DNA from: Desmodesmus armatus
Lineage: Eukaryota; Chlorophyta; Chlorophyceae; Sphaeropleales; Scenedesmaceae
NCBI GenBank assembly: GCA_007449985.2
Contig: VIIQ02000059.1
Coordinates: forward strand, 62,001-126,000
Reading direction: 5' to 3'
Length of the DNA stretch: 64,000 nt
A model generated the notes under the pieces. That model saw only the letters and a program-made list of their open reading frames with translations, ran no database searches and was not told where the DNA came from. The stretch's first letter is position 1. Each line of letters opens with the position of its first letter. The translations under genes were made by a program, and so were the position numbers. Below, piece after piece: positions 55,701 through 64,000 of the stretch.

Positions 55701-56385
55701 CAGCACCAGCAGCACCCAAGCCCGCCGCTGCACCAGCAGCAAAGAAGGCTGATGCAGAGGTGAGATAAGCTGGCAACCTTTGAGCTGGGTCAATTATGGG
55801 CAGTAGTTGCCACAGTTGATGCAGTCTGCAGCAGCCAACCGCAAGCAAGCAGCAACAGCATGAATGTTGGCAAAATGGCAGTGTACTGGACACCACTGAT
55901 CTGTCATAGCAGCCAACGAAAGGCCGTGACCTAATGGAGTAGGGGTACGGCAGCCTTACTGATCTGGCCACTGTGCTGACACTGTGCGTTTCCTTGTCGT
56001 CTGTGCTGTGCTGCGCCCGTAGGTGCCTGCCAACGTGGCTGAGGCCCGCCAATGGATTGCCAACTGGCGTTCAAAGCAGGGCAAGGGTGGCGCACCCCCA
56101 AGCAGTAGCAGCAGCAGCAGCAAGCCAGCCGCCGCCGCCGCCCCCGCAGCCAGCACCAGTGGCAGCAATGGTGCCCCTGTGCCACCCAATGTGCAGGAAG
56201 CCCGGGAGTGGATTGCCAAGTGGCGTGCAAGCCAGGGCAAGGGCAGCAGCAACAGCGGCAGCGGGAGTGCCAGTGAGCCAGCAGCAGTAGCAGAACAGCA
56301 GCAGGAGGATGTGCAGGTTGTGCAGGGGGAGGACCTCATGGCAAGTGTCACAAAGTTCTTCCAGGGTTTTGGAGGGCAGAAGTAA
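43891..56385 (+). CDS. Plastid Tic62/pTAC16-like NAD(P)-binding protein with coiled coil and C-terminal repeats
   Basis: Exons: 43891-43955 (donor uncertain), 44047-44087, 44171-44310, 44752-44798, 45101-45287, 46462-46570, 48580-48692, 49153-49278, 49549-49701, 50103-50213, 50694-50831, 51086-51127, 51471-51611, 52082-52231, 52804-52896, 53192-53362, 53757-53834, 54226-54432, 54686-54772, 55041-55238, 55583-55759, 56023-56385; frame continuous, about 978 residues. N-terminus: Arg/Ser-rich transit peptide ending VSRRRVCVTQA. Residues about 83-330: atypical SDR fold (VFVAGATGRLGARVL, VISCVGAPES, KQFVMVTSLGTGKVGFP, MSYTIVRPGGMERP). Then a coiled coil, acidic tracts, five PFAxLFG repeats (about 472-635), Ala/Lys/Glu-rich helices and two EAREWIAxWR repeats. 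Plant Tic62 binds ferredoxin-NADP reductase at envelope and thylakoids; pTAC16 is the nucleoid relative. Which one this is cannot be told from motifs. Confidence 0.82.
45463..45528 (+). repeat. In-frame 66-nt copy of Tic62-like exon 5 end
   Basis: CTGCCAG then a 66-nt copy of the exon end (TWVEMDLDEPDSIRPAIGGA then TK) then GTGTGT. It has its own acceptor-like AG and donor and a length divisible by three, so inclusion would duplicate 22 residues without frameshift. G-runs flank it at 45351-45367 and 45421-45455. Confidence 0.88.
46235..46376 (+). repeat. Two decayed copies of Tic62-like exon 6 start
   Basis: GAGTCAGCCACAGTGACACA at about 46240 and CCACAG then GTGATCAACAGTGTGGATGT...GAGTCAGCCACCCTGA at 46321 precede the real exon (GTGATCAGCTGTGTTGGTGC...GAGTCAGCCACCCTGG at 46462). 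The spacers (GTGTGCGCC, GTGTGTGCC) are also repeated. Confidence 0.8.
46601..47383 (+). mobile_element. 5'-truncated LINE copy in a Tic62-like intron (sense)
   Basis: Encodes the last about 165 residues of LINE ORF2 (LTHHAWVYPLDPGFNPFSRG to RRARLLGLTLGI, stop 47096-47098), including the zinc finger CRLCCGEDA...HFLLECPVYDDL. A 3' UTR sharing GGTGTAGGTGGTGCAAACCA and TGTAACAT with the full element follows. Protein similarity to the full copy is roughly three quarters, so it comes from a related subfamily. The 3' junction abuts a G-run at 47384. 5' truncation is typical of target-primed reverse transcription. Confidence 0.9.
49826..49909 (+). repeat. Copy of Tic62-like exon 9 end
   Basis: Repeats the exon end coding CVEVVAETTAPAL...LETLLE..ATEIT then AAGG and GT, about 205 bp downstream of the original (about 49617-49701). 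One small deletion shifts the frame. G-runs lie at 49751-49760 and 49940-49951. Confidence 0.9.
50434..50557 (+). repeat. Copies of Tic62-like exon 10 end and exon 11 start in one intron
   Basis: 50434-50473 repeats the exon 10 end (LAEAQEALAVTSNK) and its GT. 50518-50557 repeats the exon 11 start (CTGCAG then GTGTCCAGCTCAATGAGTCG). The two face each other as a miniature copy of the intron ends. G-runs at 50324-50351 and (CCCA)n at 50628-50675 flank them. Confidence 0.88.
51361..51399 (+). repeat. Copy of Tic62-like exon 13 start
   Basis: CCTGTCAGGAGTCTGCTGCT...GGAGGCTGC matches the exon beginning GCCCGTCAGGAGTCTGCTGC at 51471. The surrounding GCTGTGCT and CCCGTATGTC blocks are repeated too. 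Confidence 0.85.
51736..51790 (+). repeat. Copy of Tic62-like exon 13 end
   Basis: CAACAGGCAATGAACCCACC...GCACCAAAG then GTGGGCACAATG repeats 51569-51623 almost exactly, with a G-rich intron piece between them. Confidence 0.92.
52177..52575 (+). repeat. Three tandem units of exon 14 end plus donor-side intron
   Basis: Unit 1 (about 52177-52348) holds the real exon end (ALPFAGLFGAKRAPVQ then GTGGGT). Units 2 (about 52349-52507) and 3 (52508-52575) repeat it. Units 1 and 2 each end in a G-run (52326-52348 and 52492-52499), and intron text such as GTGGGTGG-TTGTGCTTGCAG is carried along. The clearest case of homopolymer-bounded exon-edge duplication. Confidence 0.92.
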
Positions 56386-57721
56386 AACCTCAATGCCTGA
56401 CAGGGTCTAGGCGGCGGCCGCAGGGGTTCTGAAGCCTTGCAACCCGAAACAGTGTGTATGGGCGGAACCCTAATACCCAGCAGAGATGTTGATGGGGTGC
56501 ACGTCCACCCAGCCCAGGGCTGTTCCGGTGTATAAGCGGCATCACAGCCCAAGTGTGCATATATGTCATTGCCACAGCAGAGCACGTCATATCCTGAGCT
56601 CTGAGCTTTTGAGGGCGCGCACATGATGCAAGCTCCTCCTGAGTCTGGTTTGTTTGGATAGGTGTGTGGCTGTGCGCGCTGGCGCTGCACAAGCTGTTTT
56701 GGGGATTGATGCTCTCGTTGCGCTCACTGGTGTACCGGGGCGTCATCCTGTGTGTGTTTTGAGTGTGTAGTCTTGCTCCATCGTGTGTGTATGTGTGCGT
56801 CGAGTGTCCTGGCAGCATTTTGGCCAGGGTGGCGCCATGTCACTCTTTTTCTCTTTTTGGCAGGGGCCACCAGCCAGTGGCAGCATCTGCTTGCGGGGCA
56901 CTTGCCTTACCGCAGTGCACGCATGTTGCAGCAGCCTGGGGATGGTGTGTATCTGCTTTCTCGGACAGCCTGCAGTGTGCTTGTCAACAGTCGCTTCTGC
57001 TGATTGATGGCTGCTCTGTTAGGCCAACCCTTGGGGTGTAGCGCTTCAAGCGCCAAGTTGGCAATGCATGTGCGCATGCCTGGGTGTGGTGTGGTGTTAC
57101 ACACTGGGTTGTCAGTGAGTTGTTCTGGCAGCCAGCATTTCTTTGGGGAGTTGACAACTTACACACAACACCAAAGCGCAGCGTGCAGGGTTCTATGTGG
57201 CATTGTGCTGCCATGCGTCAGGTTTGCCAAGAGGCATTGCAGGGTTATCAGCAGCGCATAGTTGTGGCGTGTCAGGGTCAAAGCTTGGGAAAGAACGGCT
57301 TCCAATCGGACCCTGGGTTGGTTGCAAATGCACCATGCAGTACCTGAGCAGGCTGTCAGGCCTGAGCAATGTGCTTTATTCGGATAGCGGGGATGTGGGC
57401 CAGGAGTGTGGTCGAGTCGTGAGCGGGAGAGTGTAAGAGTGACGAGTGACTCGGAGTTGGCATTTTTACGGCTGTAATTTTCTTGGTCCATGGCTTTTGA
57501 GGCAGTGTGCGTCTGTTTGAGCTGAGTTGGCGAGGCGGGGAGAATTTGCCAACCGTACTGGGACAGCACTGCAATCTTGTTGGCAACCTCGTGAGCCCAA
57601 CCTGTTCTGGTGGGGAATGTTCAGGTGCGACAACAGCCTACATAACGTGACCAGCGATTACACTATTGCCTCAGCACACTGGCAGACTTCAAATGAACCA
57701 ATTCTATCCAGCAAGAACAGC
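56386..57721. other. 3' region of the Tic62-like gene and spacer
   Basis: No gene is supported. TTACA at 57657-57661 (TGTAA on the minus strand, about 60 bp after the stop of secreted protein B) is a plausible polyadenylation signal for that gene. Confidence 0.5.
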
Positions 57722-58233
57722 TCACTTCAGGCTCCTACAGCTGAGACCCACCGTGACCACATGAGTCTCAGTGGCATATCCATGAATGCCAGTGATCACC
57801 TGCCCAGCAGGGCAGGACAGAACATGTGTGTCACCTCCCCCACTACCGCCATACTTAGTGCCCACAGGCTGCAGAGACACAGCGTCAACTAGCTCGCCAG
57901 TGTACAGGGTGACACCGCTGTAGCCGGTGGACCTCCTGCTGTTATATTTGCGGCTCTTGGGAAGCTTCTGCAACTTGTCGCTGCTGCCAACAGTCTTGCC
58001 ATTGCTGCACTTCAGAGGCCATAGGGATGCTACAAGGATGTCATTTTTCTCGCCGTCATCATCCATAGGGACTGAGCTGTCTGTTGTGACGGTGAATCCG
58101 GTAACAAATGAGTCTGCGGGGCAATTCATGCCATAGGGAGCCATGGCCTTTGGCCAATCACCACCCTTGCTGGGCACTACAGTCACTGGTCCAGACACAG
58201 ACTTTGCACCTGCTCACGACAGCAGCAGGAACA

Positions 58234-58307
<74 letters not shown>

Positions 58308-58638
58308 CAGGAGCAGGAGCAGCAGCAGCAGCAGTGGCAGCAGCATGGTGGTGGCATGATCAGCAGGGAGGCGCATCGGCTACAGGCCAGGCCAGGGCAG
58401 GCTGGTTGAGTGGAAGGGTGCAGAAAACAGCAGCATTGTTGGGCCCTTATCAGACATTCTGGCCACTACATGGCCAAATGACAAAGCATTACATGCTTGC
58501 TGTTAGCCAGAAAGACAAGGGATGTTGGGGTATGGGGATTATGTTGCTTGCTGGTATCACGCGGTGATGTCCCTGCTTACTTGCGTATGCCACCAGGCCC
58601 AGGCCACACAGCAGCAGCATGGCTATGCGCTGAGACAT
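57722..58638 (-). CDS. Secreted Cys-containing beta-rich protein B (paralogue of A)
   Basis: Two minus-strand exons: 58638-58581 and 58209-57722, 181 residues. Exon 1 is a signal peptide (MSQRIAMLLLCGLGLVAYA). It joins in the same phase as in protein A to give SAKSVSGPVTVVPSKGGDW. The mature part keeps NCPADSFVTGFTVTTDSS, VASLWPLKCSNGKTVGS, GYSGVTLYTGELVDAVSLQP, KYGGSGGG and CPAGQVITGIHGYATETHVV, so all four Cys align with A. It is a secreted, possibly carbohydrate-binding or wall protein. Its intron contains a long (CTG)n tract near the acceptor, much expanded relative to A. It lies 39 kb from A on the same strand, separated by unrelated genes. Confidence 0.72.
58234..58303. repeat. (CAG)n/(CTG)n microsatellite in the intron of protein B
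   Basis: About 23 uninterrupted GCA units followed by GGAGCA variants. On the minus strand it reads (CTG)n and ends about 20 nt before the 3' splice site. Confidence 0.97.
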
Positions 58639-58768
58639 CTTCCACCTTGACCAAAACACTGGCTCTCGGAAAGAGCGAGGCGCTCAGTCGACCAGTGCAG
58701 CCAAGCGTACCAAGTCGTAATTGCAGGGCTGTCGAAAATGAGGTTGCTTGATTGGACTGCGACGAGGT

Positions 58769-58816
58769 CCTTACATATACCCATCGCTGCCGACCTGCAG
58801 CAGATGGGCACTCGAA
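58769..58816 (-). promoter_or_regulatory. Promoter of secreted protein B
   Basis: TATA-like GGTATATGTAAG (minus sense) lies about 140 bp upstream of the ATG. The upstream block (about 58783-58815) is shared with protein A (about 18640-18672) at the same distance from the TATA box. Confidence 0.58.
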
Positions 58817-59759
58817 GGTCGCCGAAATGTCCCTGCATGCCACGCGCAAAGAACATACTATCGCTGAGTTTAATCAGCTCCGTCAGAGATACAGAGATAT
58901 ACCATGCGGTCGCATGCGCTGCAATGCCGGGCGCTGTGCGTCGGCGCCAAGCAGTCGTGCACTGACCAACAGCGCGTGGTCGCCTCGATTACCTGGCACA
59001 ATTTCTTACAAGCCGGCGTCTATCAGGTTTCGCGTTGTGAACAAACGACACCTCCATCTCTGCTGCTACGCATGATGTTCTTTGACAGTAACAAGCAGAA
59101 GCGACATGGTAAGGGATGCAAGCTTGCAAGGTCACACGTTTCGACAACGAAAGCACAGTGTGAATGCGGTGAGAGCTTCCTCTGCTGCCAAACAGTCAAG
59201 ATCATCATCAGCAGATGTGGACAAAATGTTCACAGCAGCACTGCTGGCAGCACACAGGGGCATGCCCAGACAAACCTTACGCACTCACATACAATTGTAC
59301 CACGCAGCAGCCGCCCAATGCTGAGCAAACAAATCGAAAGGCTGTACCACAAAAGCTGTCAATTAACAAGTGCACCTCTGTTGCAATCAGTCCTGCCATC
59401 CCTGACGGATTTGGGCCAACATCACACAACCACAACATCCTACCCAGGATGGTGGCTGCCGCACAGCCCCAGCATCCATCAGGTCCATCCCACCCAGCGC
59501 AAAGCAAGTGCGCCACCCCTCTCAACAGTAAACACACTTCACTGTGAGCCTGCCAGGCTTCCGGAGTGACTCGCTGCTCACTGCTACTGTTACTGTCACT
59601 GAACAAGCTGAGCTTGATCGGCAGGGGAGGGGCACTCCCTCAACTCGCGACTCAGGGCCAGCCTGCTGAATCTGACAACTGGCCCCCAGAATACTGTTTT
59701 ACCCCCACCCTACACTCTGGAAGTATACACTTTCAGAGTGCCTATATACAGGCAGTGCC

Positions 59760-59847
59760 CCGCACAGCTGCCAGCTGTGCGGCGCGTGCTGCTAGGCTGG
59801 CTAGCAGCCAATTGCAACTGAAGCTGTGCCGCCTGCTGCCAGCAGGC
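59760..59847. repeat. Two 1-nt-centre palindromes
   Basis: CCGCACAGCTG-C-CAGCTGTGCGG (59760-59782) and GCCTGCTG-C-CAGCAGGC (59831-59847), both perfect. Confidence 0.95.
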
Positions 59848-59998
59848 AGTGCCGTGCTGCGCTGTGCGGGCAGCCCTACCTGCCACCCTTCCTAACCATG
59901 TCCAGACCTTGGTGCTACGTGACCCACTGACCCTGAAAGACTGGCTACTCATCCTGCTGCTGATGCTGCTCCATGCGCACTGCACTGCAACACGGATT

Positions 59999-60389
59999 TT
60001 ACACTGCATGCTGGTGCTCCACCTCCTTCACGGCGCCTGTGCCTCTGCCGACACTGTTGAAATGCCAGGTGGCACCCCTGCCCTGCTGTGCTAAATTTGC
60101 CCTTTGCTTCTGCCGCAGAAGCAGCCACAACACCAGCAGTGCAACTGCCACATAGGATAGCCAAGGCAATGCTAGCAATGCTGCCAATGCTGGAACCATC
60201 AGCAGGCCTGCGGCGGTGTGCACACTCATGCTTGCATGCGCATGCACATGAGCATGAGCATACGCATGGGCATGAGCATGAGCATGAGCATGCTCCAGCG
60301 CACCCGGGGTCTGCTGCTCAGCAGCAGGCGGCTGCTGCTGCTGCTGCTGCTGTTGCTGCTCCTGAAGCTGCGGTTGCTGCTGAAGTTGT

Positions 60390-60421
<32 letters not shown>

Positions 60422-61606
60422 CAGCTGATGCAGCTGCTGAAGCTGCTGATGCTGGTGCTGAAGATGCTGTTGCTGGTGCTGAAGATGCTGTTGCTGCTGG
60501 TGCTGAAGCTGCTGATGCTGTTGCAGCAGCTGCTGCTGCTGGTATTGAAGCTGCTGAGACTGCTGCTGCTGCTGCTGCTGTTGCTGCTGTTGCTGCTGTT
60601 GCTGCTGTTGCTGCTGTTGCTGCTGTTGCTGCTGTTGCTGCTGTTGCTGCTGCTGTTGCAGCAGCTGCTGCTGCTGGTATTGAAGCTGCTGATCCTGCTG
60701 GTACTGAAGCTGCTGTTGCTGCTGCTGCTCTTGCAGCTGCAGCTGTAGCAGCTGCTGCTGCAGCAGCTGCTGGTGCTGAAGCTGCTGATGTTGCTGCTGC
60801 TGAAGCTGTTGATGCTGCTGCTGCTGCTGAAGCTGTTGTTGCTGCTGCTGCTGCTGAAGCTGCTGCTGCTGAAGCTGTTGCTGCATGTTGGTGTTGGTGC
60901 TGGTGATCCTGGGCATGCTGTTGCTGCTGGGCATCATGCTGCTGCTGGTACTGTTGCGGCTGCTGGGCATCATGCTCGGAGCTTGCCCCTCCCCTACCTG
61001 AACCTGCACCTGTACGCTCACTGGCAATTGCTCCCGGTGCTGCTCCTGCTGCCGGCCTCCGCTAAAGTTGTATCCCTGCTTCCAAGCTCGCGATGAAAAA
61101 GCGGACAGCAGATGCTGCTCCACTGCCAACTGCCTCTCCAATTCCTCAAGCTGCTGGTGCTGCTGGGCATTCTGTGCATTGCGCACCGAGGATCGCATGT
61201 CAACTGACAGCTGTTGCACGTACTGCCTGTTCAGCTTTTCTCTCAGCGCCTGTTCCTGCTCTGCCAGCTCTGCTGTGCTCTGCTCATCTGCCAGCTGCTG
61301 GTACCGCAGCACCCCCTGCTGCTGGAGCTTCCTTCTCAGCTCCCTGTACCTCTGCTGGCGCATTTTCTCTCTCACGGCAGCAACCAGACCCCGCTCAGCT
61401 GCCAGCTGCCTCTGCAAGTCCTCGACTTGCTGCTGGTGGTTCTTCACCTCCAGCGTATGTGGTGTTAGGGCAGCAGCTGCCCCCGTTGCCTCGCTGGACT
61501 GCCCTGCCCGTTTCTTGTGCAGCTGCTGTGCCTCTGCTGGGGGGTACTTGTCTGCCGTCAGGTGCTCTGCTGGGCGCTTCCTCGTTGACTGCAGCATTGC
61601 GGCCAT
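59999..61606 (-). CDS. PolyQ coiled-coil protein with His-Ala repeat and membrane helix
   Basis: A 535-codon minus-strand ORF. Residues 1-45 are basic (STRKRPAEHL, HKKRAG; possible nuclear signal). About 50-180 form a coiled coil (HQQQVEDLQRQLAAERGLVA onward). About 240-430 are Gln-rich with long Q runs broken by Leu/His. Then come an alternating His-Ala stretch and a hydrophobic helix (ALLALPWLSYVAVALLVLWL) followed by a basic tail. The helix corresponds to the membrane tail of ankyrin copies C and D. The 61615-61705 stretch just upstream encodes the ankyrin-family leader (ELIQQIKASSLQAVQ, TAG, FPALLQ), so this gene descends from that family with the ankyrin domain lost. Function is unknown; a tail-anchored coiled-coil protein is inferred. 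Confidence 0.65.
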
Positions 61607-61930
61607 GCTGACAACTGTTGCAGTCGCTGCTGCAGCAAGGCTGGAAACTACTGGACCGCCTGCAGGCTACTGGCCTTTATCTGCTGAATCAGCTCACTCT
61701 GAAGGCCATAAAAAGCTGTGATAAAGTGTTCACATCACGTACGGTGAGGTCCAGCACCAACGGGCGGGCCGAAGAATTATGGGCAGGACACTGAGTAGTA
61801 CTCCATTCTCAAGTTTAATATGGGCAGTAAGTGTAGCTTCTGTCTCTTTTAAGGGCGGTTCATAGGCATATACTTCCATGCGCGCAAGTTCCCGCCCGAA
61901 CCCGGGCTCAGGTCAGACTCATGGGTGTTG
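61607..61930 (-). pseudogene. Ankyrin-family leader relic and promoter upstream of the polyQ gene
   Basis: On the minus strand 61705-61615 translates to the family N-terminus with one TAG replacing the second Gln of VQQFPAL. Further upstream (61740-61930) the sequence is similar to the 5' flank of copy D (21900-22105). Confidence 0.75.
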
Positions 61931-62092
61931 GAGCACCACAGCCAATACATGCTATTGAGCATTATGTACTTGTTTCTTCACAGTTTGAGCTCCTGTGCAG
62001 AAGGGGCATACCAAGGAGCGTTTCTGTCGAATGGTCGTTGTGTCCTGCGGCAGCATTGCCGGTTCGTGCTACAGTAGGGCCGTAGTATACTA

Positions 62093-62112
62093 TACTCATT
62101 ACGTAATGAGTA
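62093..62112. repeat. Perfect 20-bp palindrome
   Basis: TACTCATTAC followed by GTAATGAGTA, no spacer. It lies just upstream of the ankyrin relic. Confidence 0.95.
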
Positions 62113-62129
62113 CGTAACACGGCTTGGGT

Positions 62130-64000
62130 GAATGCTGGCAGCGGGAGCAGACCCGTGTAAGGCTAGAATCCATGGAGGCGCATTAGCCCTGTACCGTGCT
62201 GCTGCAGTTGGGCCCATTGTCACTAGTGCTGCGGCCAGGCTCTACGTGATCGACAGAGTGCCCTGCGCTGGTGCGCAGGCCTCCAGGTCAAAGGTGCCAG
62301 ACGTGTATTGTTACAAGCGTTAAATAGTGCGGAGAGGCTTCAAACGTCTGCAGATTGGGCCAACCACACCCATTCCAAAGAAACAGCAGGAAAAGAGCCG
62401 ACGGCAACAGACCAGCAACTGGCACTAGTGAGCTGCGTGTTCTGCAAAGTCTGTCCGTCGCCAACTGACACTGACACTGATTGGGCTGCAAACTGTCCAG
62501 GCAACTGCGCACACGTCATCATCCTGCAATGGCAAACAGGCAGCACAAGCAGGGACAAGCCTACCAGCAGGACGACCCACACAGAATACGATGTCCAGTG
62601 ACAGGAAACAATGCCAAGCCACTCATTCACCCGCGTAGTAGCCCACATCCTTGCTGCAGGAGGCGTGGTGGAAGTCTAGATCTAGATCACGACTGTTGCA
62701 CCTTGCCGTAGTGACTATACCCCACAGACAGGTGCACAACCGCATCGCTGCTGCCAAAACGTTACTCGTGTGTAACAGCCACACATCCGACCCGGCGTGG
62801 TATGCCTCGATTACCTGAAACATCATGAAAGGGCAGGTGCAACCGCTACATGCTTACAACTCAGAAAAGCGATCGTGACGCAACTCGCAGACGTCACGCC
62901 AGATGTCACGTCGCAGCCTCACATGTCGCGAACAAGCTTCGCCACCCAGCTGTGGTGCACCAACTTAGTAGGCCTGAGCCTTTGGAAAGCCAAGTTACTG
63001 TTTGCTTGTTCCGTCGGTGCGTGCAAGCAAAAGTCATGGTCGGTGGTCCAACAGCCACCTCCCCATCCAAACCCTACACATCTTGTCAGCACCTTGTGTT
63101 GCCTCCAGCCAGATGGCGCCCGACAGTGCTTACATGTGCACAACCCGGACACAATGCCCTGCGCATTGTGGCTTCGTCATGTAGCGACAGTACAAGCAAG
63201 TCCAACATGGGTGACGCCAATTGTCCGGGGGCGGGGGGGGGGGGGGGAGGGGGAAAACTAGGCCCAATCCGCAAGACGCTGACTGGAACGCAGTGATCTA
63301 GTCACTAGACGCCCCGCCCCGAAAACACGAAGGGCGAGTCAGGAGCCTGGTGCAGCCTTGAGGGTGCACCAGCAGTAGCCAGAACCTAGGCAGGGTTCTG
63401 CACCCGCCTGCCCAGCACTAGTGACAAGATAACTTTGTCTACAGGCAAGCTTAGGACAAAGTTGCGATTAGCACAGTCAGCATCTTGATAGAGGCCTTGC
63501 AAAACGCTGGTGGCAGTATTGTCACGGCCGCTGAACCAGGCGACACAGCTCTGCATTCAGTAGCCAGCATGGGGACAACAGATGCTGCCCTGTTGCTGCT
63601 GATCAAAGGAGCAGCAGTTGATGCTGTGGACAAGCAGGGCTGTACACCCCTGCACTGCGCCGCTGAGAAACTGCTGCTCAGCAAGGGGGCAGCTGTGGAT
63701 GCAGTGAACAGCACAGGCTGGACGGCTCTGCATTTAGCTGCGGAAGCTGGGGAAGCAGCCGTCGCAACAATGCTGCTAAATGCAGGAGCAGCTCCAGATA
63801 CCCTTGGCCCAGACTCTGGGGGCTGACAGAGTAAGGGGGCGCTAACTCCCCCAACTCCCTGGCAGCCAGACAGGCCTGCACTTAGCAGCCCTAGACCAGC
63901 ACTCAGCTGTGCTGCTGTGCTGCAAGTGCTATTGCTGCTGGCGCAGATGTGTCAAGATGGCCTGGGCTGCACACCACTGCAAGACGCAGCGGTAGGCGGC
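62130..64000 (+). pseudogene. Ankyrin-repeat relic H, split by an insertion, running off the window
   Basis: 62132-62216 encodes MLAAGADPCKA...LYRAAAVGP, matching copy C (LLAAGADPCKAELHEG, LHRAAAVGP). The next part of the family sequence (STVSILIEALQNAGG) resumes at about 63466 and runs through several ankyrin repeats to 63826 (GWTALHLAAEAGEAAVATML, NAGAAPDT). It then continues in shifting frames to the window end. The gap is filled by about 1.2 kb of unrelated DNA. This is a decayed gene closest to copy C. Confidence 0.8.
62217..63427. mobile_element. Insertion with 12-bp terminal inverted repeats in relic H
   Basis: TTGTCACTAGTG at 62217-62228 is the exact inverse of CACTAGTGACAA at 63416-63427, and these sit near the points where ankyrin homology stops and resumes. 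The interior (1211 bp total) has no transposase-like ORF but holds hairpins (for example CTGGTGCA...TGCACCAG near 63340) and a G-run at 63229-63248. It could be a non-autonomous DNA element. No flanking target duplication is clear. About 40 bp with an AACTTTGTC/GACAAAGTT hairpin lies beyond the right end before homology resumes. Confidence 0.45.

Larger units (their letters stand above)
58639..59998. other. Spacer, no gene recognised
   Basis: Beyond the promoter of protein B I see no conserved coding region. Two odd palindromes occur near its right end (59760-59782 and 59831-59847). Confidence 0.45.

Noticed and set aside
60088..60906. Long plus-strand poly-Ala and poly-Leu ORFs opposite the polyQ gene
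   Set aside because: They are the other frames of the CAG/CTG tract; only the minus-strand frame has non-repetitive coding sequence on both sides.
61640..61680. TAG read as glutamine (alternative genetic code), because the leader has TAG where relatives have Gln
   Set aside because: Other genes end properly at TAG (41250-41252) and the TAA in copy C replaces Leu/Met, not Gln. A single CAG-to-TAG mutation is the simpler explanation.

Overview
This is nuclear DNA of a unicellular green alga, most likely of the chlamydomonadalean/volvocine lineage (a Haematococcus-like genome would fit; this is inference). The grounds are intron-dense genes with GT-AG introns ending in TGCAG-type acceptors, pervasive CAG/CTG runs in coding and intronic DNA, long G or C homopolymers in introns, a plastid-targeted Tic62/pTAC16-type protein, TGTAA-type 3' signals and a LINE with an APE-type endonuclease. 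There are no operons, no CRISPR array and no recognisable tRNA or rRNA gene.

Layout: 565-6143 (+) BSD-domain protein (BSDC1 homologue); 6952-14382 (+) SAMHD1-type HD-domain dNTP hydrolase homologue, 11 exons giving a continuous 851-residue frame; 14.4-17.7 kb gene-poor DNA dense in perfect hairpins; 17700-18486 (-) secreted beta-rich, possibly lectin-like protein A; 19.4-35.0 kb an ankyrin-repeat family cluster (broken copy C on -, copies D, F and E on +) interrupted by a LINE on the minus strand (about 26733-31350) with intact ORF1 and ORF2; 36521-38477 (-) gamma-glutamylcyclotransferase-like protein; 39166-41252 (+) FtsJ/RrmJ rRNA 2'-O-methyltransferase; 41824-42432 (+) augmin subunit 2 (HAUS2/AUG2) candidate; 43891-56385 (+) a 22-exon, about 978-residue plastid Tic62/pTAC16-like protein with a 5'-truncated LINE in one intron; 57722-58638 (-) secreted protein B, paralogue of A with the same promoter block; 59999-61606 (-) polyglutamine coiled-coil membrane protein derived from the ankyrin family; 62.1-64.0 kb an ankyrin relic split by a 1.2 kb insertion.

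Most of these genes are housekeeping in type (nucleotide pool, rRNA modification, microtubule nucleation, plastid envelope/thylakoid) and do not form one pathway. The more unusual content is structural. (1) In four genes at least a dozen exon boundaries are accompanied by partial tandem copies of the exon edge plus adjacent intron, and the copied units often start or stop at poly-G/poly-C runs. (2) Non-coding DNA carries far more perfect inverted repeats with a 1-nt centre (arms 9-13 bp), or with 10-12-nt loops, than chance predicts. (3) The Tic62-like protein ends in five SPFAxLFG-type repeats and two EAREWIAxWR repeats. (4) The ankyrin family shares inherited frameshifts and has given rise to a polyQ protein.

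Exon coordinates were assembled by hand from splice consensus and frame continuity. Homology calls come from remembered family motifs, not from database searches.
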